Part shown: in pieces, positions 49,951 through 61,438 of the stretch
Numbering within the stretch: the stretch's first letter is position 1
Layout of the letters: each line of letters opens with the position of its first letter
NCBI RefSeq assembly: GCF_051014445.1
Contig: NW_027488368.1
Span: 6,200,001-6,264,000 of the forward strand
Source: Colletes latitarsis
Taxonomy: Eukaryota; Arthropoda; Insecta; Hymenoptera; Colletidae
Direction: 5' to 3'
DNA: 64,000 nt
Notes under the pieces: model-generated
Databases searched by the model: none
What the model saw: the letters and a program-made list of their open reading frames with translations, nothing else
Told to the model about the DNA's origin: nothing
Program-made: the position numbers and the translations under genes

Positions 49951-52900
49951 GCCAGTTCCTGGCCTTTTTCTGGCTTTGACCACGTAGTAATGTAGTACCA
50001 CACCGGAACAGTCAATTAAACCTGGTTCCGATTAATATTCTAGTGGATAACGCCCGTTATATATCGGTTAGGTCTGGGATTTGCCCTCATCTGGCTCGTC
50101 ATTTCGCATTTTTCGCATACTTATTGGCCAGTTCCTGGCCTTTTTCTGGCTTTGACCACGTAGTAATGTGGTACCACACCGGAACAGTCAATTAAACCTG
50201 GTTACGATTAATATTTTAGTGGATAACGCCGGTTATGTCTCGGTTAGGTCTGGGATTTGCCCTCATGTGGCTCGTACTTTCGCAATTTTCGCATACATAT
50301 TGGCCAGATCCTGGCCTTTTTCTGGCTTGGACCACGTAGTAATGTGGTACCACACTGAAACAGTCAATTAAACCTGGTTCCGATTAATATATTAGAGGAT
50401 AGCGCAGGTTATGTCTCGGGTAGGTCGGGTATTTGCCCTCATCTGGCTCGATCTTTCGCATTTTTCGCATACTTGTTGGCCAGATCCTGGCCTTTTTCTG
50501 GTATGGATCACGTAGTAATGCGGTACCACACTGAAACAGTCAATTAAACCTGGTTTCGATTAATATTTTAGAGGATAACGCCGGTTATGTCGGGGTTAGG
50601 TCTGGTATTTGCCCTCATCTGGCTCGTACTTTCGCATTTTTCGCTTACTTGTTGGCCAGATCCTGGCATTTTTTCTGGTTTGGATCACGTAGTAATGTGG
50701 TACCTCACTGAAACAGTCAATTAAACCTGGTTCCGATTAATATTTTAGAGGATAACGCAGGTTATATCTCGGTTAGGTCGGGTATTTGCCCTCATCTGGC
50801 TCGTACTTTCGCATTTTTCGCATACTTGTTGGCCAGATCCTGGCCCTTTTCTGGCTTTGACCACGTAGTAACGTGGTACCACACTGAAACAGTCAATTAA
50901 ACCTGGTTCCGATTAATATTTTAGAGGATAACGCCGGTTATGTCTGGGTTTGGTCTGGTATTTGCCCTCATCTGGCTCGTACTTTCGCGTTTTTCGCATA
51001 CTTGTTGGGCAGATCCTGGGTTTTTTCTGGTTTGGATCACGTAGTAATGTGGTACCACACTGAAACTGTCTATAAAAGCTGGTTCCGATTAATATTTTAG
51101 AGGATAACGCCGGTTATATCTCGGTTGGGTCTGGTATTTGCCCTCATCTGGCTCGTACTTTCGCATTTTCCGCATACTTGTTTGCCAGATTCTGGCCTTT
51201 TCTGGCTTTGACCACGTAGTAATGTGGTACCTCACTGAAACAGTCAATTAAACCTGGTTCCGATTAATATTTTAGAGGATAACGCAGGTTATATCTCGGT
51301 TAGGTCGGGTATTTGCCCTCATCTGGCTCGTACTTTCGCATTTTTCGCATACTTGTTGGCCAGATCCTGGCCCTTTTCTGGCTTTGACCACGTAGTAACG
51401 TGGTACCACACTGAAACAGTCAATTAAACCTGGTTCCGATTAATATTTTAGAGGATAACGCCGGTTATGTCTGGGTTTGGTCTGGTATTTGCCCTCATCT
51501 GGCTCGTACTTTCGAGTTTTTCGCATACTTGTTGGGCAGATCCTGGGTTTTTTCTGGTTTGGATCACGTAGTAATGTGGTACCACACTGAAACTGTCTAT
51601 AAAAGATGGTTCCGATTAATATTTTAGAGGATAACGCAGGTTATATCTCGGTTAGGTCGGGTATTTGCCCTCATCTGGCTCGTACTTTCGCATTTTTCGC
51701 ATACTTGTTGGCCAGATCCTGGCCCTTTTCTGGCTTTGACCACGTAGTAACGTGGTACCACACTGAAACAGTCAATTAAACCTGGTTCCGATTAATATTT
51801 TAGAGGATAACGCTGGTTACGTTTGGGTTAGTTCTGGAATTAGCAATCATCTGGCTCGTACTTTCGCATTTTTCACATACTTGTTGGCCAGATCCTGGCT
51901 TTTTTCTGGTTTTGATCACGTAGTAATACGGTACCACACTGAAACATTCAATTAAACCAGGTTCCGATTAATATTTTAGAGGATAACGCCGGTTATGTCT
52001 GGGTTAGGTCTGGTATTTGCCCTCATCTGGCTCGTATTTTTGCATTTTTCGCATACTTGTTGGCCAGATCCTGGGCTTTTTCTGGCTTGGATCACGTTGT
52101 AACGCGGCACCACACAGAAACAGTCAACTAATCCTGGTTGCGATTAACATTTTAGAGGATAACGCCGATTATGTCTGGGTTAGGTCTGGTATTTGCCCTC
52201 ATCTGGCTCGAACTTTTGCATTTTTCGCATACTTGTTTGCCAGATTCTGGCCTTTTTCTGGTTTGGATCACGTAGTAATGCGGTACCACACCGAAACAGT
52301 CAATTAAACCTGGTTCCGATTAATATTTTAGAGGATAACGCCGGTTATATCTCGGTCAGGTCTGGTATTTGCCCTCATCTGGCTCGTACTTTCGCATTTT
52401 TCGCATACTTGTTTGCCAGATTCTGGCCTTTTTCTGGCGATGACCACGTAGTAATGTGGTACCACACTGAAACAGTCAGTTAAAGCTGGTTCCGATTAAT
52501 ATTTTAGATTATAACGCCGGTTATGTCTGGGTTAGGTCTGGTATTTGCTCTCATCTGGCTCGTACTTTCGCATTTTTCGCATACTTGTCGGCCAGTTCCT
52601 GGCCTTTTTCTGGTTTGGATCACGTAGTAATGCGGTACCACACCGAAACAGTCAATTAAACCTGGTTCCGATTAATATTTTAGAGGATAACGCCAGTTAT
52701 ATCTCGGTTAGGTCTGGTATTTGCCCTCATCTGGCTCGTACTTTCGCATTTTTCGCATACTTGTTTGCCAGATTTTGGCCTTTTTCTGGCTTTGACCACG
52801 TAGTAATGTGGTACCTCACTGAAACAGTCAATTAAACCTGGTTCCGATTAATATTTTAGAGGATAACGCAGGTTATATCTCGGTTAGGTCGGGTATTTGC

Positions 52901-54351
52901 CCTCATCTGGCTCGTACTTTCGCATTTTTCGCATACTTGTTGGCCAGATCCTGGCCCTTTTCTGGTTTGGATCACGTTGTAACGCGGCACAACACAGAAA
53001 CAGTCAATTAATCCTTGTTGCGATTAATATTTTAGAGGATAGCGCAGGTTATGTCTCGGGTAGGTCTAGGATTTGTCCTCATCTGGCTCGTACTTTCGCG
53101 TTTTTCCCATACTTGTTGGCCAGATCCTGGCCTCTTTCTGGCTTGGACCACGTAGTAATGTGGTACCACACCGAAACAGTCAATTAAACCTGGTTCCGAT
53201 TAATATTTTAGAGGATAACGCCGGTTATGTCTGGGTTAGGTCTGGTATTTGCCCTCATCTGGCTCGTACTTTCGCATTTTTCGCAAACTTGTTGGCCAGA
53301 TCCTGGCCTTTTTCTGGCTTTGACCACGTAGTAATGTCGTACCACACTGAAACAGTCAATTAAACCTGGTTCCGATTAATATTTTAGAGGATAACGCCGG
53401 TTATGTCCGGGTATGGTCTGGTATTTGCCCTCATCTGGCTCGTACTTTCGCGTTTTTCGCATACTTGTTGGGCAGATCCTGGGTTTTTTCTGGTTTGGAT
53501 CACGTAGTAATGTGTTACCACATTGAAACTGTCTATAAAAGCTGGTTCCGATTAATAGTTTAGAGGATAACGCTGGTTACGTTTGGGTTAGTTCTGGTAT
53601 TAGCAATCATCTGGCTCGTACTTTCGCGTTTTTCCCATACTTGTTGGCCAGATCCTGGCCTCTTTCTGGCTTGGACCACGTAGTAATGTGGTACCACACT
53701 GAAACAGTCAATTAAACCTGGTTTCGATTAATATTTTAGAGGATAACGCTGGTTATGTTTGGGTTAGGTCTGGTATTTGCCCTCATCTGGCTCGTACTTT
53801 CGCATTTTTCGCATACTTGTTGGCCAGATCTCGGGTTTTTTGTGGTTTGGATCCCGTCGTAATGTGATTCCACACCGAAACAGTCAACTAAACCTGGTTG
53901 CGATTAATATTTTGGAGGATAACGCTGGTTATGTTTGGGTTAGTTCTGGTATTTGCAATCATCATGCTCGTACTTTCGCATTTTTCGCATACTTGTTGGC
54001 CAGATCCTGGCCTTTTTCTGGCTTGGACCACGTAGTAATGTGGTACCACACTGAAACAGTCAATTAAACCTGGTTTCGATTAATATTTTAGAGGATAACG
54101 CCGGTTATGTCGGGGTTAGGTCTGGTATTTGCCCTCATCTGGCTCGTACTTTCGCATTTTTCGCTTACTTGTTCGCCAGATCCTGACATTTTTTCTGGTT
54201 TGGATCACGTAGTAATGCGGTACCACATCGAAACTGTCAACTAAACCTGGTTGCGATCAATATTTTGGAGGATAACGCCGGTTATGTCTCGGTTAGGTCT
54301 GGGATTTGCCCCCATCTGGCTCGTACTTTCGCGTTTTTCCCATACTTGTTG
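49951..54351 (+). repeat. 4.4-kb HOR, copy 1 (25 monomers)
   Basis: Repeats at +4,401 from 49,951 (TGGCCAGTTCCTGG, TTCTAGTGGATAACGCCCG, ATATATCGG) to about 50,690. After a replaced stretch it continues at about +4,226 from 51,100 to 52,690 and at +4,227 from 53,073 to 54,050. Internally, monomers with GCAGGTTATATCTCGG and GGTCGGGTATTTGCC recur with CTGGCCCTTTTCTGG at 50,760, 51,290, 51,645 and 52,870. Confidence 0.85.
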
Positions 54352-57300
54352 GCCAGTTCCTGGCCTTTTTCTGGCTTTGACCACGTAGTAATGTAGTACC
54401 ACACCGGAACAGTCAATTAAACCTGATTCCGATTAATATTCTAGTGGATAACGCCCGTTATATATCGGTTAGGTCTGGGATTTGCCCTCATCTGGCTCGT
54501 CATTTCGCATTTTTCGCATACTTATTGGCCAGTTCCTGGCCTTTTTCTGGCTTTGACCACGTAGTAATGTGGTACCACACCGGAACAGTCAATTAAACCT
54601 GGTTACGATTAATATTTTAGTGGATAACGCCGGTTATGTCTCGGTTAGGTCTGGGATTTGCCCTCATGTGGCTCGTACTTTCGCAATTTTCGCATACATA
54701 TTGGCCAGATCCTGGCCTTTTTCTGGCTTGGACCACGTAGTAATGTGGTACCACACTGAAACAGTCAATTAAACCTGGTTCCGATTAATATATTAGAGGA
54801 TAGCGCAGGTTATGTCTCGGGTAGGTCGGGTATTTGCCCTCATCTGGCTCGATCTTTCGCATTTTTCGCATACTTGTTGGCCAGATCCTGGCCTTTTTCT
54901 GGTATGGATCACGTAGTAATGCGGTACCACACTGAAACAGTCAATTAAACCTGGTTTCGATTAATATTTTAGAGGATAACGCCGGTTATGTCGGGGTTAG
55001 GTCTGGTATTTGCCCTCATCTGGCTCGTACTTTCGCATTTTTCGCTTACTTGTTGGCCAGATCCTGGCATTTTTTCTGGTTTGGATCACGTAGTAATGCG
55101 GTACCACATCGAAACTGTCAACTAAACCTGGTTGCGATCAATATTTTGGAGGATACCGCCGGTTATGTCTCGGTTAGGTCTGGGATTTGCCCCCATCTGA
55201 CTCGTAATTTCGCATTTTTCCCATACTTGTTGGCCAGATCCTGGCCTTTTTCTGGCTTTGACCACGTAGTAATGTGGTACCACCCTGAAACTGTCTATAA
55301 AAGCTGGTTCCGATTAATATTTTAGAGGATAACGCCGGTTATATCTCGGTTGGGTCTGGTATTTGCCCTCATCTGGCTCGTACTTTCGCATTTTCCGCAT
55401 ACTTGTTTGCCAGATTCTGGCCTTTTTCTGGCTTTGACCACGTAGTAATGTGGTACCTCACTGAAACAGTCAATTAAACCTGGTTCCGATTAATATTTTA
55501 GAGGATAACGCAGGTTATATCTCGGTTAGGTCGGGTATTTGCCCTCATCTGGCTCGTACTTTCGCATTTTTCGCATACTTGTTGGCCAGATCCTGGCCCT
55601 TTTCTGGCTTTGACCACGTAGTAACGTGGTACCACACTGAACCAGTCAACTAAACCTGGTTCCGATTAATATTTTAGAGGATAACGCCGGTTATGTCTGG
55701 GTTTGGTCTGGTATTTGCCCTCATCTGGCTCGTACTTTCGCGTTTTTCGCATACTTGTTGGGCAGATCCTGGGTTTTTTCTGGTTTGGATCACGTAGTAA
55801 TGTGGTACCACACTGAAACTGTCTATAAAAGCTGGTTCCGATTAATATTTTAGAGGATAACGCAGGTTATATCTCGGTTAGGTCGGGTATTTGCCCACAT
55901 CTGGCTCGTACTTTCGCATTTTTCGCATACTTGTTGGCCAGATCCTGGCCCTTTTCTGGCTTTGACCACGTAGTAACGTGGTACCACACTGAAACAGTCA
56001 ATTAAACCTGGTTCCGATTAATATTTTAGAGGATAACGCTGGTTACGTTTGGGTTAGTTCTGGAATTAGCAATCATCTGGCTCGTACTTTCGCATTTTTC
56101 ACATACTTGTTGGCCAGATCCTGGCTTTTTTCTGGTTTTGATCACGTAGTAATACGGTACCACACTGAAACATTCAATTAAACCAGGTTCCGATTAATAT
56201 TTTAGAGGATAACGCCGGTTATGTCTGGGTTAGGTCTGGTATTTGCCCTCATCTGGCTCGTATTTTTGCATTTTTCGCATACTTGTTGGCCAGATCCTGG
56301 GCTTTTTCTGGCTTGGATCACGTTGTAACGCGGCACCACACAGAAACAGTCAACTAATCCTGGTTGCGATTAACATTTTAGAGGATAACGCCGATTATGT
56401 CTGGGTTAGGTCTGGTATTTGCCCTCATCTGGCTCGAACTTTTGCATTTTTCGCATACTTGTTTGCCAGATTCTGGCCTTTTTCTGGTTTGGATCACGTA
56501 GTAATGCGGTACCACACCGAAACAGTCAATTAAACCTGGTTCCGATTAATATTTTAGAGGATAACGCCGGTTATATCTCGGTCAGGTCTGGTATTTGCCC
56601 TCATCTGGCTCGTACTTTCGCATTTTTCGCATACTTGTTTGCCAGATTCTGGCCTTTTTCTGGCGATGACCACGTAGTAATGTGGTACCACACTGAAACA
56701 GTCAGTTAAAGCTGGTTCCGATTAATATTTTAGATTATAACGCCGGTTATGTCTGGGTTAGGTCTGGTATTTGCTCTCATCTGGCTCGTACTTTCGCATT
56801 TTTCGCATACTTGTCGGCCAGTTCCTGGCCTTTTTCTGGTTTGGATCACGTAGTAATGCGGTACCACACCGAAACAGTCAATTAAACCTGGTTCCGATTA
56901 ATATTTTAGAGGATAACGCCGGTTATGTCGGGGTTAGGTCTGGTATTTGCCCTCATCTGGCTCGTACTTTCGCATTTTTCGCTTACTTGTTCGCCAGATC
57001 CTGACATTTTTTCTGGTTTGGATCACGTAGTAATGTGGTAGCACACTGAAACAGTCAATAAAAGCTGGTTCCGATTAGTATTTTAGGGGATAACGCCGGT
57101 TATGTCTGGGTTAGGTCCGGTATTTGCCCTCATCTGGCTCGTACTTTCGCATTTTACGCTTACTTGTTGGCCAGATCTCGGGTTTTTTGTGGTTTGAATC
57201 ACGTGGTAATGCGGTACCACATCGAAACTGTCAACTAAACCTGGTTGCGATCAATATTTTGGAGGATAACGCCGGTTATGTCTCGGTTAGGTCTGGGATT

Positions 57301-58280
57301 TGCCCCCATCTGGCTCGTACTTTCGCGTCTTTCCCATACTTGTTGGCCAGATCCTGGCCTCTTTCTGGCTTGGACCACGTAGTAATGTGGTACCACACCG
57401 AAACAGTCAATTAAACCTGGTTCCGATTAATATTTTAGAGGATAACGCCGGTTATGGCTGGGTTAGGTCTGGTATTTGCCCTCATCTGGCTCGTACTTTC
57501 GCATTTTTCGCAAACTTGTTGGCCAGATCCTGGCCTTTTTCTGGCTTTGACCACGTAGTAATGTGGTACCACACTGAAACAGTCAATTAAACCTGGTTCC
57601 GATTAATATTTTAGAGGATAACGCCGGTTATGTCTGGGTTTGGTCTGGTATTTGCCCTCATCTGGCTCGTACTTTCGCGTTTTTCGCATACTTGTTGGCC
57701 AGAACCTGGCCTTTTTCTGGTTTGGATCACGTAGTAATACGGTACCTCACCGAAACAGTAAATTAAACCTGGTGGCTATTAATATTTTAGAGGATAGCGC
57801 AGGTTATGTCTCGGTTAGGTCTGGGATTTGCCCTCATCTGGCTCGTACTTTCGCGTTTTTCGCATACTTGTTTGCCAGATCCTGGGCTTTTTCTGGTTTG
57901 GATCACATAGTAATGTGGTACCACACTGAAACAGTCAATTAAACCTGGTTTCGATTAATATTTTAGAGGATAACGCTGGTTACGTTTGGGTTAGGTCTGG
58001 TATTTGCCCTCATCTGGCTCGTACTTTCGCATTTTTCGCATACTTGTTGGCCAGATCTCGGGTTTTTTGTGGTTTGGATCCCGTCGTAATGTGATTCCAC
58101 ACCGAAACAGTCAACTAAACCTGGTTGCTATTAATATTTTGGAGGATAACGCTGGTTATGTTTGGGTTAGTTCTGGTATTTGCAATCATCATGCTCGTAC
58201 TTTCGCATTTTTCGCATACTTGTTGGCCAGATCCTGGCCTTTTTCTGACTTGGACCACGTAGTAATGTGGTACCTCACTG
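54352..58280 (+). repeat. 4.4-kb HOR, copy 2 (about one monomer shorter)
   Basis: The junction falls inside a monomer: CCCATACTTG TTGGCCAGTTCC at 54,340-54,360 joins one monomer type to the start of the HOR. Relative to copy 1 it differs near 55,091-55,320 (net loss of about 175 bp) and 56,920-57,290 (replaced monomers with TATGTCGGGG and GGTCCGG). Copy-to-copy differences elsewhere are sparse, e.g. CCTGGTTCCG/CCTGATTCCG near 50,025/54,426. Confidence 0.84.
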
Positions 58281-59329
58281 AAACAGTCAATTAAACCTGG
58301 TTCCGATTAATATTTTACAGGATAACGCAGGTTATATCTCGGATAGGTCGGGTATTTGCCCTCATCTGGCTCGTACTTTCGCATTTTTCGCATACTTGTT
58401 GGCCAGATCCTGGCCCTTTTCTGGTTTGGATCACGTTGTAACGCAGCACCACACAGAAACAGTCAATTAATCCTTGTTGCGATTAATATTTTAGAGGATA
58501 GCGCAGGTTATGTCTCGGTTAGGTCTAGGATTTGTCCTCATCTGGCTCGTACTTTCGCGTTTTTCCCATACTTGTTGGCCAGATCCTGGCCTTTTTCTGG
58601 CTTGGACCACGTAGTAATGTGGTACCACACCGAAACAGTCAATTAAACCTGGTTCCGATTAATATTTTAGAGGATAACGCCGGTTATGTGTGGGTTTGTC
58701 CTGGTATTTGCCCTCATCTGGCTCGTACTTTCGCGTTTTTCGCATACTTGTTGGGCAGATCCTGGGTTTTTTCTGGTTTGGATCACGTAGTAATGTGGTA
58801 CCACACTGAAACTGTCTATAAAAGCTGGTTCCGATTAATAGTTTGGAGGATAACGCTGGTAACGTTTGGGTTAGTTGTGGTATTAGCAATCATCTGGCTC
58901 GTACTTTCGCATTTTTCGCTTACTTGTTGGCCAGATCCTGGCATTTTTTCTGGTTTGGATCACGTAGTAATGCGGTACCACATCGAATCCGTCAACTAAA
59001 CCTGGTTGCGATCAATATTTTGGAGGATAATGCCGGTTATGTCTGGGTTAGGTCTGGGATTTGCCCCCATCTAACTCGTAATTTCGCATTTTTCCCATAC
59101 TTGTTGGCCAGATCCTGGCTTTTTTCTGGTTTGGATGACGTAGTAATACGGTACCACTCTGAAACAGTCAATTAAACCAGGTTCCGATTAATATTTTAGA
59201 GGATAACGCCGGTTATGTCTCGGGTAGGTCTAGGATTTGTCCTCATCTGGCTCGTACTTTCGCGTTTTTCCCATACTTGTTGGCCAGATCCTGGCATTTT
59301 CTGGCTTGGACCACGTAGTAATGTGGTAC
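58274..59329 (+). repeat. Family A monomers, partial third copy of 52.8-53.2 kb, then mixed
   Basis: 58,274-58,690 follows 52,815-53,230 at an offset near 5,460 (GTACCTCAC, GGTCGGGTATTTGCC, GTTGTAACGC, ACACAGAAACAG, CCTTGTTGCG). 58,850-59,330 continues with GGTAACGTTTGGG, CGCTTACTTG and CATCGAATCCGTC units like those near 49.6 and 55.1 kb. Confidence 0.77.
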
Positions 59330-59632
59330 CACACCGAAACAGTCAATTAAACCTGGTTCCGATTAATATTTTAGAGGATAACGCAGGTTATATCTCGGTT
59401 AGGTCGGGTATTTGCCCTCATCTGGCTCGTACTTTCGCATTTTTCGCATACTTGTTGGCCAGATCCTGGCCCTTTTCTGGTTTGGATCACGTTGTAATGT
59501 GGTACCACACCGAAACAGTCAATTAAACCTGGTTCCGATTAATATTTTAGAGGATAACGCCGGTTATGTCTGGGTTAGGTCTGGTATTTGCCCTCATCTG
59601 GCTCGTACTTTCGCATTTTTCGCATACTTGTT

Positions 59633-59647
59633 GGCCAGATCCTGGCC
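59633..59647. repeat. Dyad GGCCAG-ATC-CTGGCC, one per many family A monomers (example)
   Basis: Six-base arms GGCCAG and CTGGCC are perfect inverted complements around an ATC spacer, followed by a T run. Many A monomers have this form. Common variants (CCTGGGC, CCTGGGTTTTTT, GGGCAG) shorten the stem. Family B replaces the left arm with TTGAACAG or TTGGGCAA, so the stem is mostly lost there. Confidence 0.85.
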
Positions 59648-59673
59648 TTTTTCTGGCTTTGACCACGTAGTAA

Positions 59674-59685
59674 TGTGGTACCACA
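59674..59685. repeat. 12-bp perfect dyad TGTGGTACCACA, one per monomer (example)
   Basis: TGTGGTACCACA is its own reverse complement and contains a GGTACC (KpnI/Acc65I) site. It or a close variant occurs once in most monomers of both families A and B. Common variants change the centre (GTGGTTCCAC, GTGGAACCAC) while keeping the GTGG/CCAC arms, or change one arm base at a CpG (GCGGTACCAC). A KpnI digest should therefore give a 176-bp ladder. Confidence 0.9.
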
Positions 59686-61438
59686 CTGAAACAGTCAATT
59701 AAACCTGGTTCCAATTAATATTTTAGATGATAACTCCGGTTTGTCTGGGTTTGGTCTGGTATTTGCCCTCATCTGGCTCGTACTTTCGCGTTTTTCGCAT
59801 ACTTGTTGGGCAGGTCCCGGGTTTTTTCTGGTTTGGATCACGTAGTAATGTGGTACCACACAGAAACAGTCAATTAATCCTGGTTGCGATTAATATTTTA
59901 GAGGATAACGCCCGTTATGTCTGGGTTAGGTCTGGTATTTGCCCTCAGCTGGCTCGAACTTTTGCATTTTTCGCATACTTGTTGGCCAGATCCTGGCCTT
60001 TTTCTGGTTTGGATCACGTAGTAATACGGTACCACACCGAAACAGTAAATTAAACCTGGTGGCTATTAATATTTCAGAGGATAACGCCGGTTATGTCTGG
60101 GTTAGGTCTGGTATTTGCCCTCATCTGTCACGAACTTTCGCATTTTTCGCATACTTGTTGGCCAGATGCTGGGCTTTTTCTGGTTTGGATCACGTAGTAA
60201 TGTGGTACCATACTGAAACAGTCAATAAAAGCTGGTTCCGATTAGTATTTTAGGGGATAACGCCGGTTATGTCTGGGTTTGGTCTGGTATTTGCCCTCAT
60301 CTGGCTCGTACTTTCGCATTTTTCGCATACTTGTTGGCCAGATCCTGGCCCTTTTCTGGTTTGGATCACGTTGTAACGCGGCACCACACAGAAACAGTCA
60401 ATTAACCCTTGTTGCGATTAATATTTTAGAGGATAGCGCAGGTTATGTCTCGGTTAGGTCTGGTATTTGCCCTCATCTGGCTCGAACTTTCGCATTCTTC
60501 GCATACTTGTTGGCCAGATCCTGGCCTTTTTCTGGTATGGATCACGTAGTAATGCGGTACCACACCGAAACAGTCAATTAAACCTGTTTGCGATTATTAT
60601 TTTAGAGGATAACGCCGGTTATGTCTCGGTTTGGTCTGGTCTTTGCCCTCATCTGGCTCCCACTTTCGCATTTTTCGCATACTTGTCGGCCAGTTCCTGG
60701 CCTTTTTCTGGTTTGGAACACGTAGTAATGTGGTACCACACTGAAACAGTCAATTAAACCTGGTTCCGATTAATATTTTAGATGATAACGCCGGTTTGTC
60801 TGGGTTTGGTCTGGTATTTGCCCTCATCTGGCTGGTACTTTCGCATTTTTCGCATACTTGTTTGCCAGATTCTGTTCTTTTTCAGGCTTTGACCACGTAG
60901 TAATGTGGTACCTCACTGAAACAGTCAATTAAACCTGGTTCCGATTAATATTTTAGAGGATAACGCAGGTTATGTCTCGGTTAGGTCGGGAATTTGCGCT
61001 CATCTGGCTCGTACTTTCGCATTTCCTGCATACTTGTTGGCCAGATCCTGGCCCTTTTCTGGTTTGGATCGCGTTGTAACGCGGCACCACACAGAAACAG
61101 TCAATTAACCCTTGTTGCGATTAATATTTTAGAGGATAGCGCAGGTTATGTCTCGGTTAGGTCTAGGATTTGTCCTCATCTGGCTCGTACTTTCGCATTT
61201 CTCGCATAATAGTTGGCCAGATCCTGGGCTTTTTCTGACTTGGATCACGTGTAATGTGGTACCACACTGAAACTGTCTATAAAAGCTGGTTCCGATTAAT
61301 ATTTTAGAGGATAACGCCGGTTATATCTCGGTTGGGTCTGGTATTTGCCCTCATCTGGCACGTACTTTTGCATTTTCCGCATACTTGTTTGCCAGATTCT
61401 GGCCTTTTTCTGGCTTTGACCACGTAGTAATGTGGTAC

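Larger units (their letters stand above)
59412..59702 (+). other. Recurrent 291-bp open frame of the satellite (not considered a gene)
   Basis: Family A monomers keep one frame open for about 1.65 units, giving 96-codon frames that start at TTG (rarely ATG) and stop at the TAA inside GTCAATTAA. This is one clean example. Near-identical frames repeat every monomer and overlap each other in shifted registers, because 176 is not a multiple of three. The predicted peptides (ending in a Tyr-His-Thr-Glu-Thr-Val-Asn type tail) match no family I recognise. Similar open frames exist on the minus strand. There is no ATG context, intron signal, promoter or polyadenylation signal that sets any copy apart. 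Family B monomers mostly lose the frame. I read it as chance openness of an abundant repeat, but transcription cannot be excluded from sequence. Confidence 0.85.
59588..59763 (+). repeat. Representative family A monomer
   Basis: This unit shows the layout of a family A monomer. In order it holds: a CTCATCTGGCTCGTAC segment; two closely spaced TTTCGCAT-like words; a dyad GGCCAG-ATC-CTGGCC (59,633-59,647); a T-rich run ending in CTGG; a CACGTAGTAATG segment; a 12-bp palindrome centred on GGTACC (59,674-59,685); a GAAACAGTCAATTAAACC segment; an AT-rich stretch containing TTAATATT; and a GTCTGGGTTTGGTCTGG tail. A typical family A copy has 77 G+C in 176 bases (44%) and seven CpGs. This copy has a GATGATAACTCC variant in place of the commoner GAGGATAACGCC. 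Confidence 0.93.
59330..61438 (+). repeat. 2,109-bp HOR, copy 1 (12 monomers)
   Basis: Recurs at +2,109 (12 monomers minus 3 bp). Marker units are GATGATAACTCCGG/GATGATAACGCCGG followed by TTTGTCTGGG near 59,727, GATAACGCCCG near 59,905, CTGGTGGCTATTAATATTTCAG near 60,055, CAGATGCTGGGC near 60,165 and CAATTAACCCTTGTTGCG near 60,402. Confidence 0.86.

Noticed and set aside
59568..59590. GGGTTAGG in most family A monomers, resembling telomere repeat TTAGGG
   Set aside because: It is a single 8-base match inside the 176-bp unit, never tandem, so it is not telomeric sequence.
59600..59640. Possible CENP-B box around TTTCGCATTTTTCGCAT
   Set aside because: The core pattern TTCG-4N-A-2N-CGGG is not met; the CGGG part is missing. 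No convincing box was seen elsewhere in the monomer.
59633..59655. GGCCAG-ATC-CTGGCC followed by TTTTT, resembling a bacterial rho-independent terminator
   Set aside because: It repeats in many monomers of a gene-free eukaryotic-type satellite and lies downstream of no gene.
61246..61256. CACGTG E-box created by a one-base loss (also near 62,652, and in GATCACGTGG variants)
   Set aside because: A chance variant of CACGTAG in a repeat with no nearby gene; no reason to call it regulatory.
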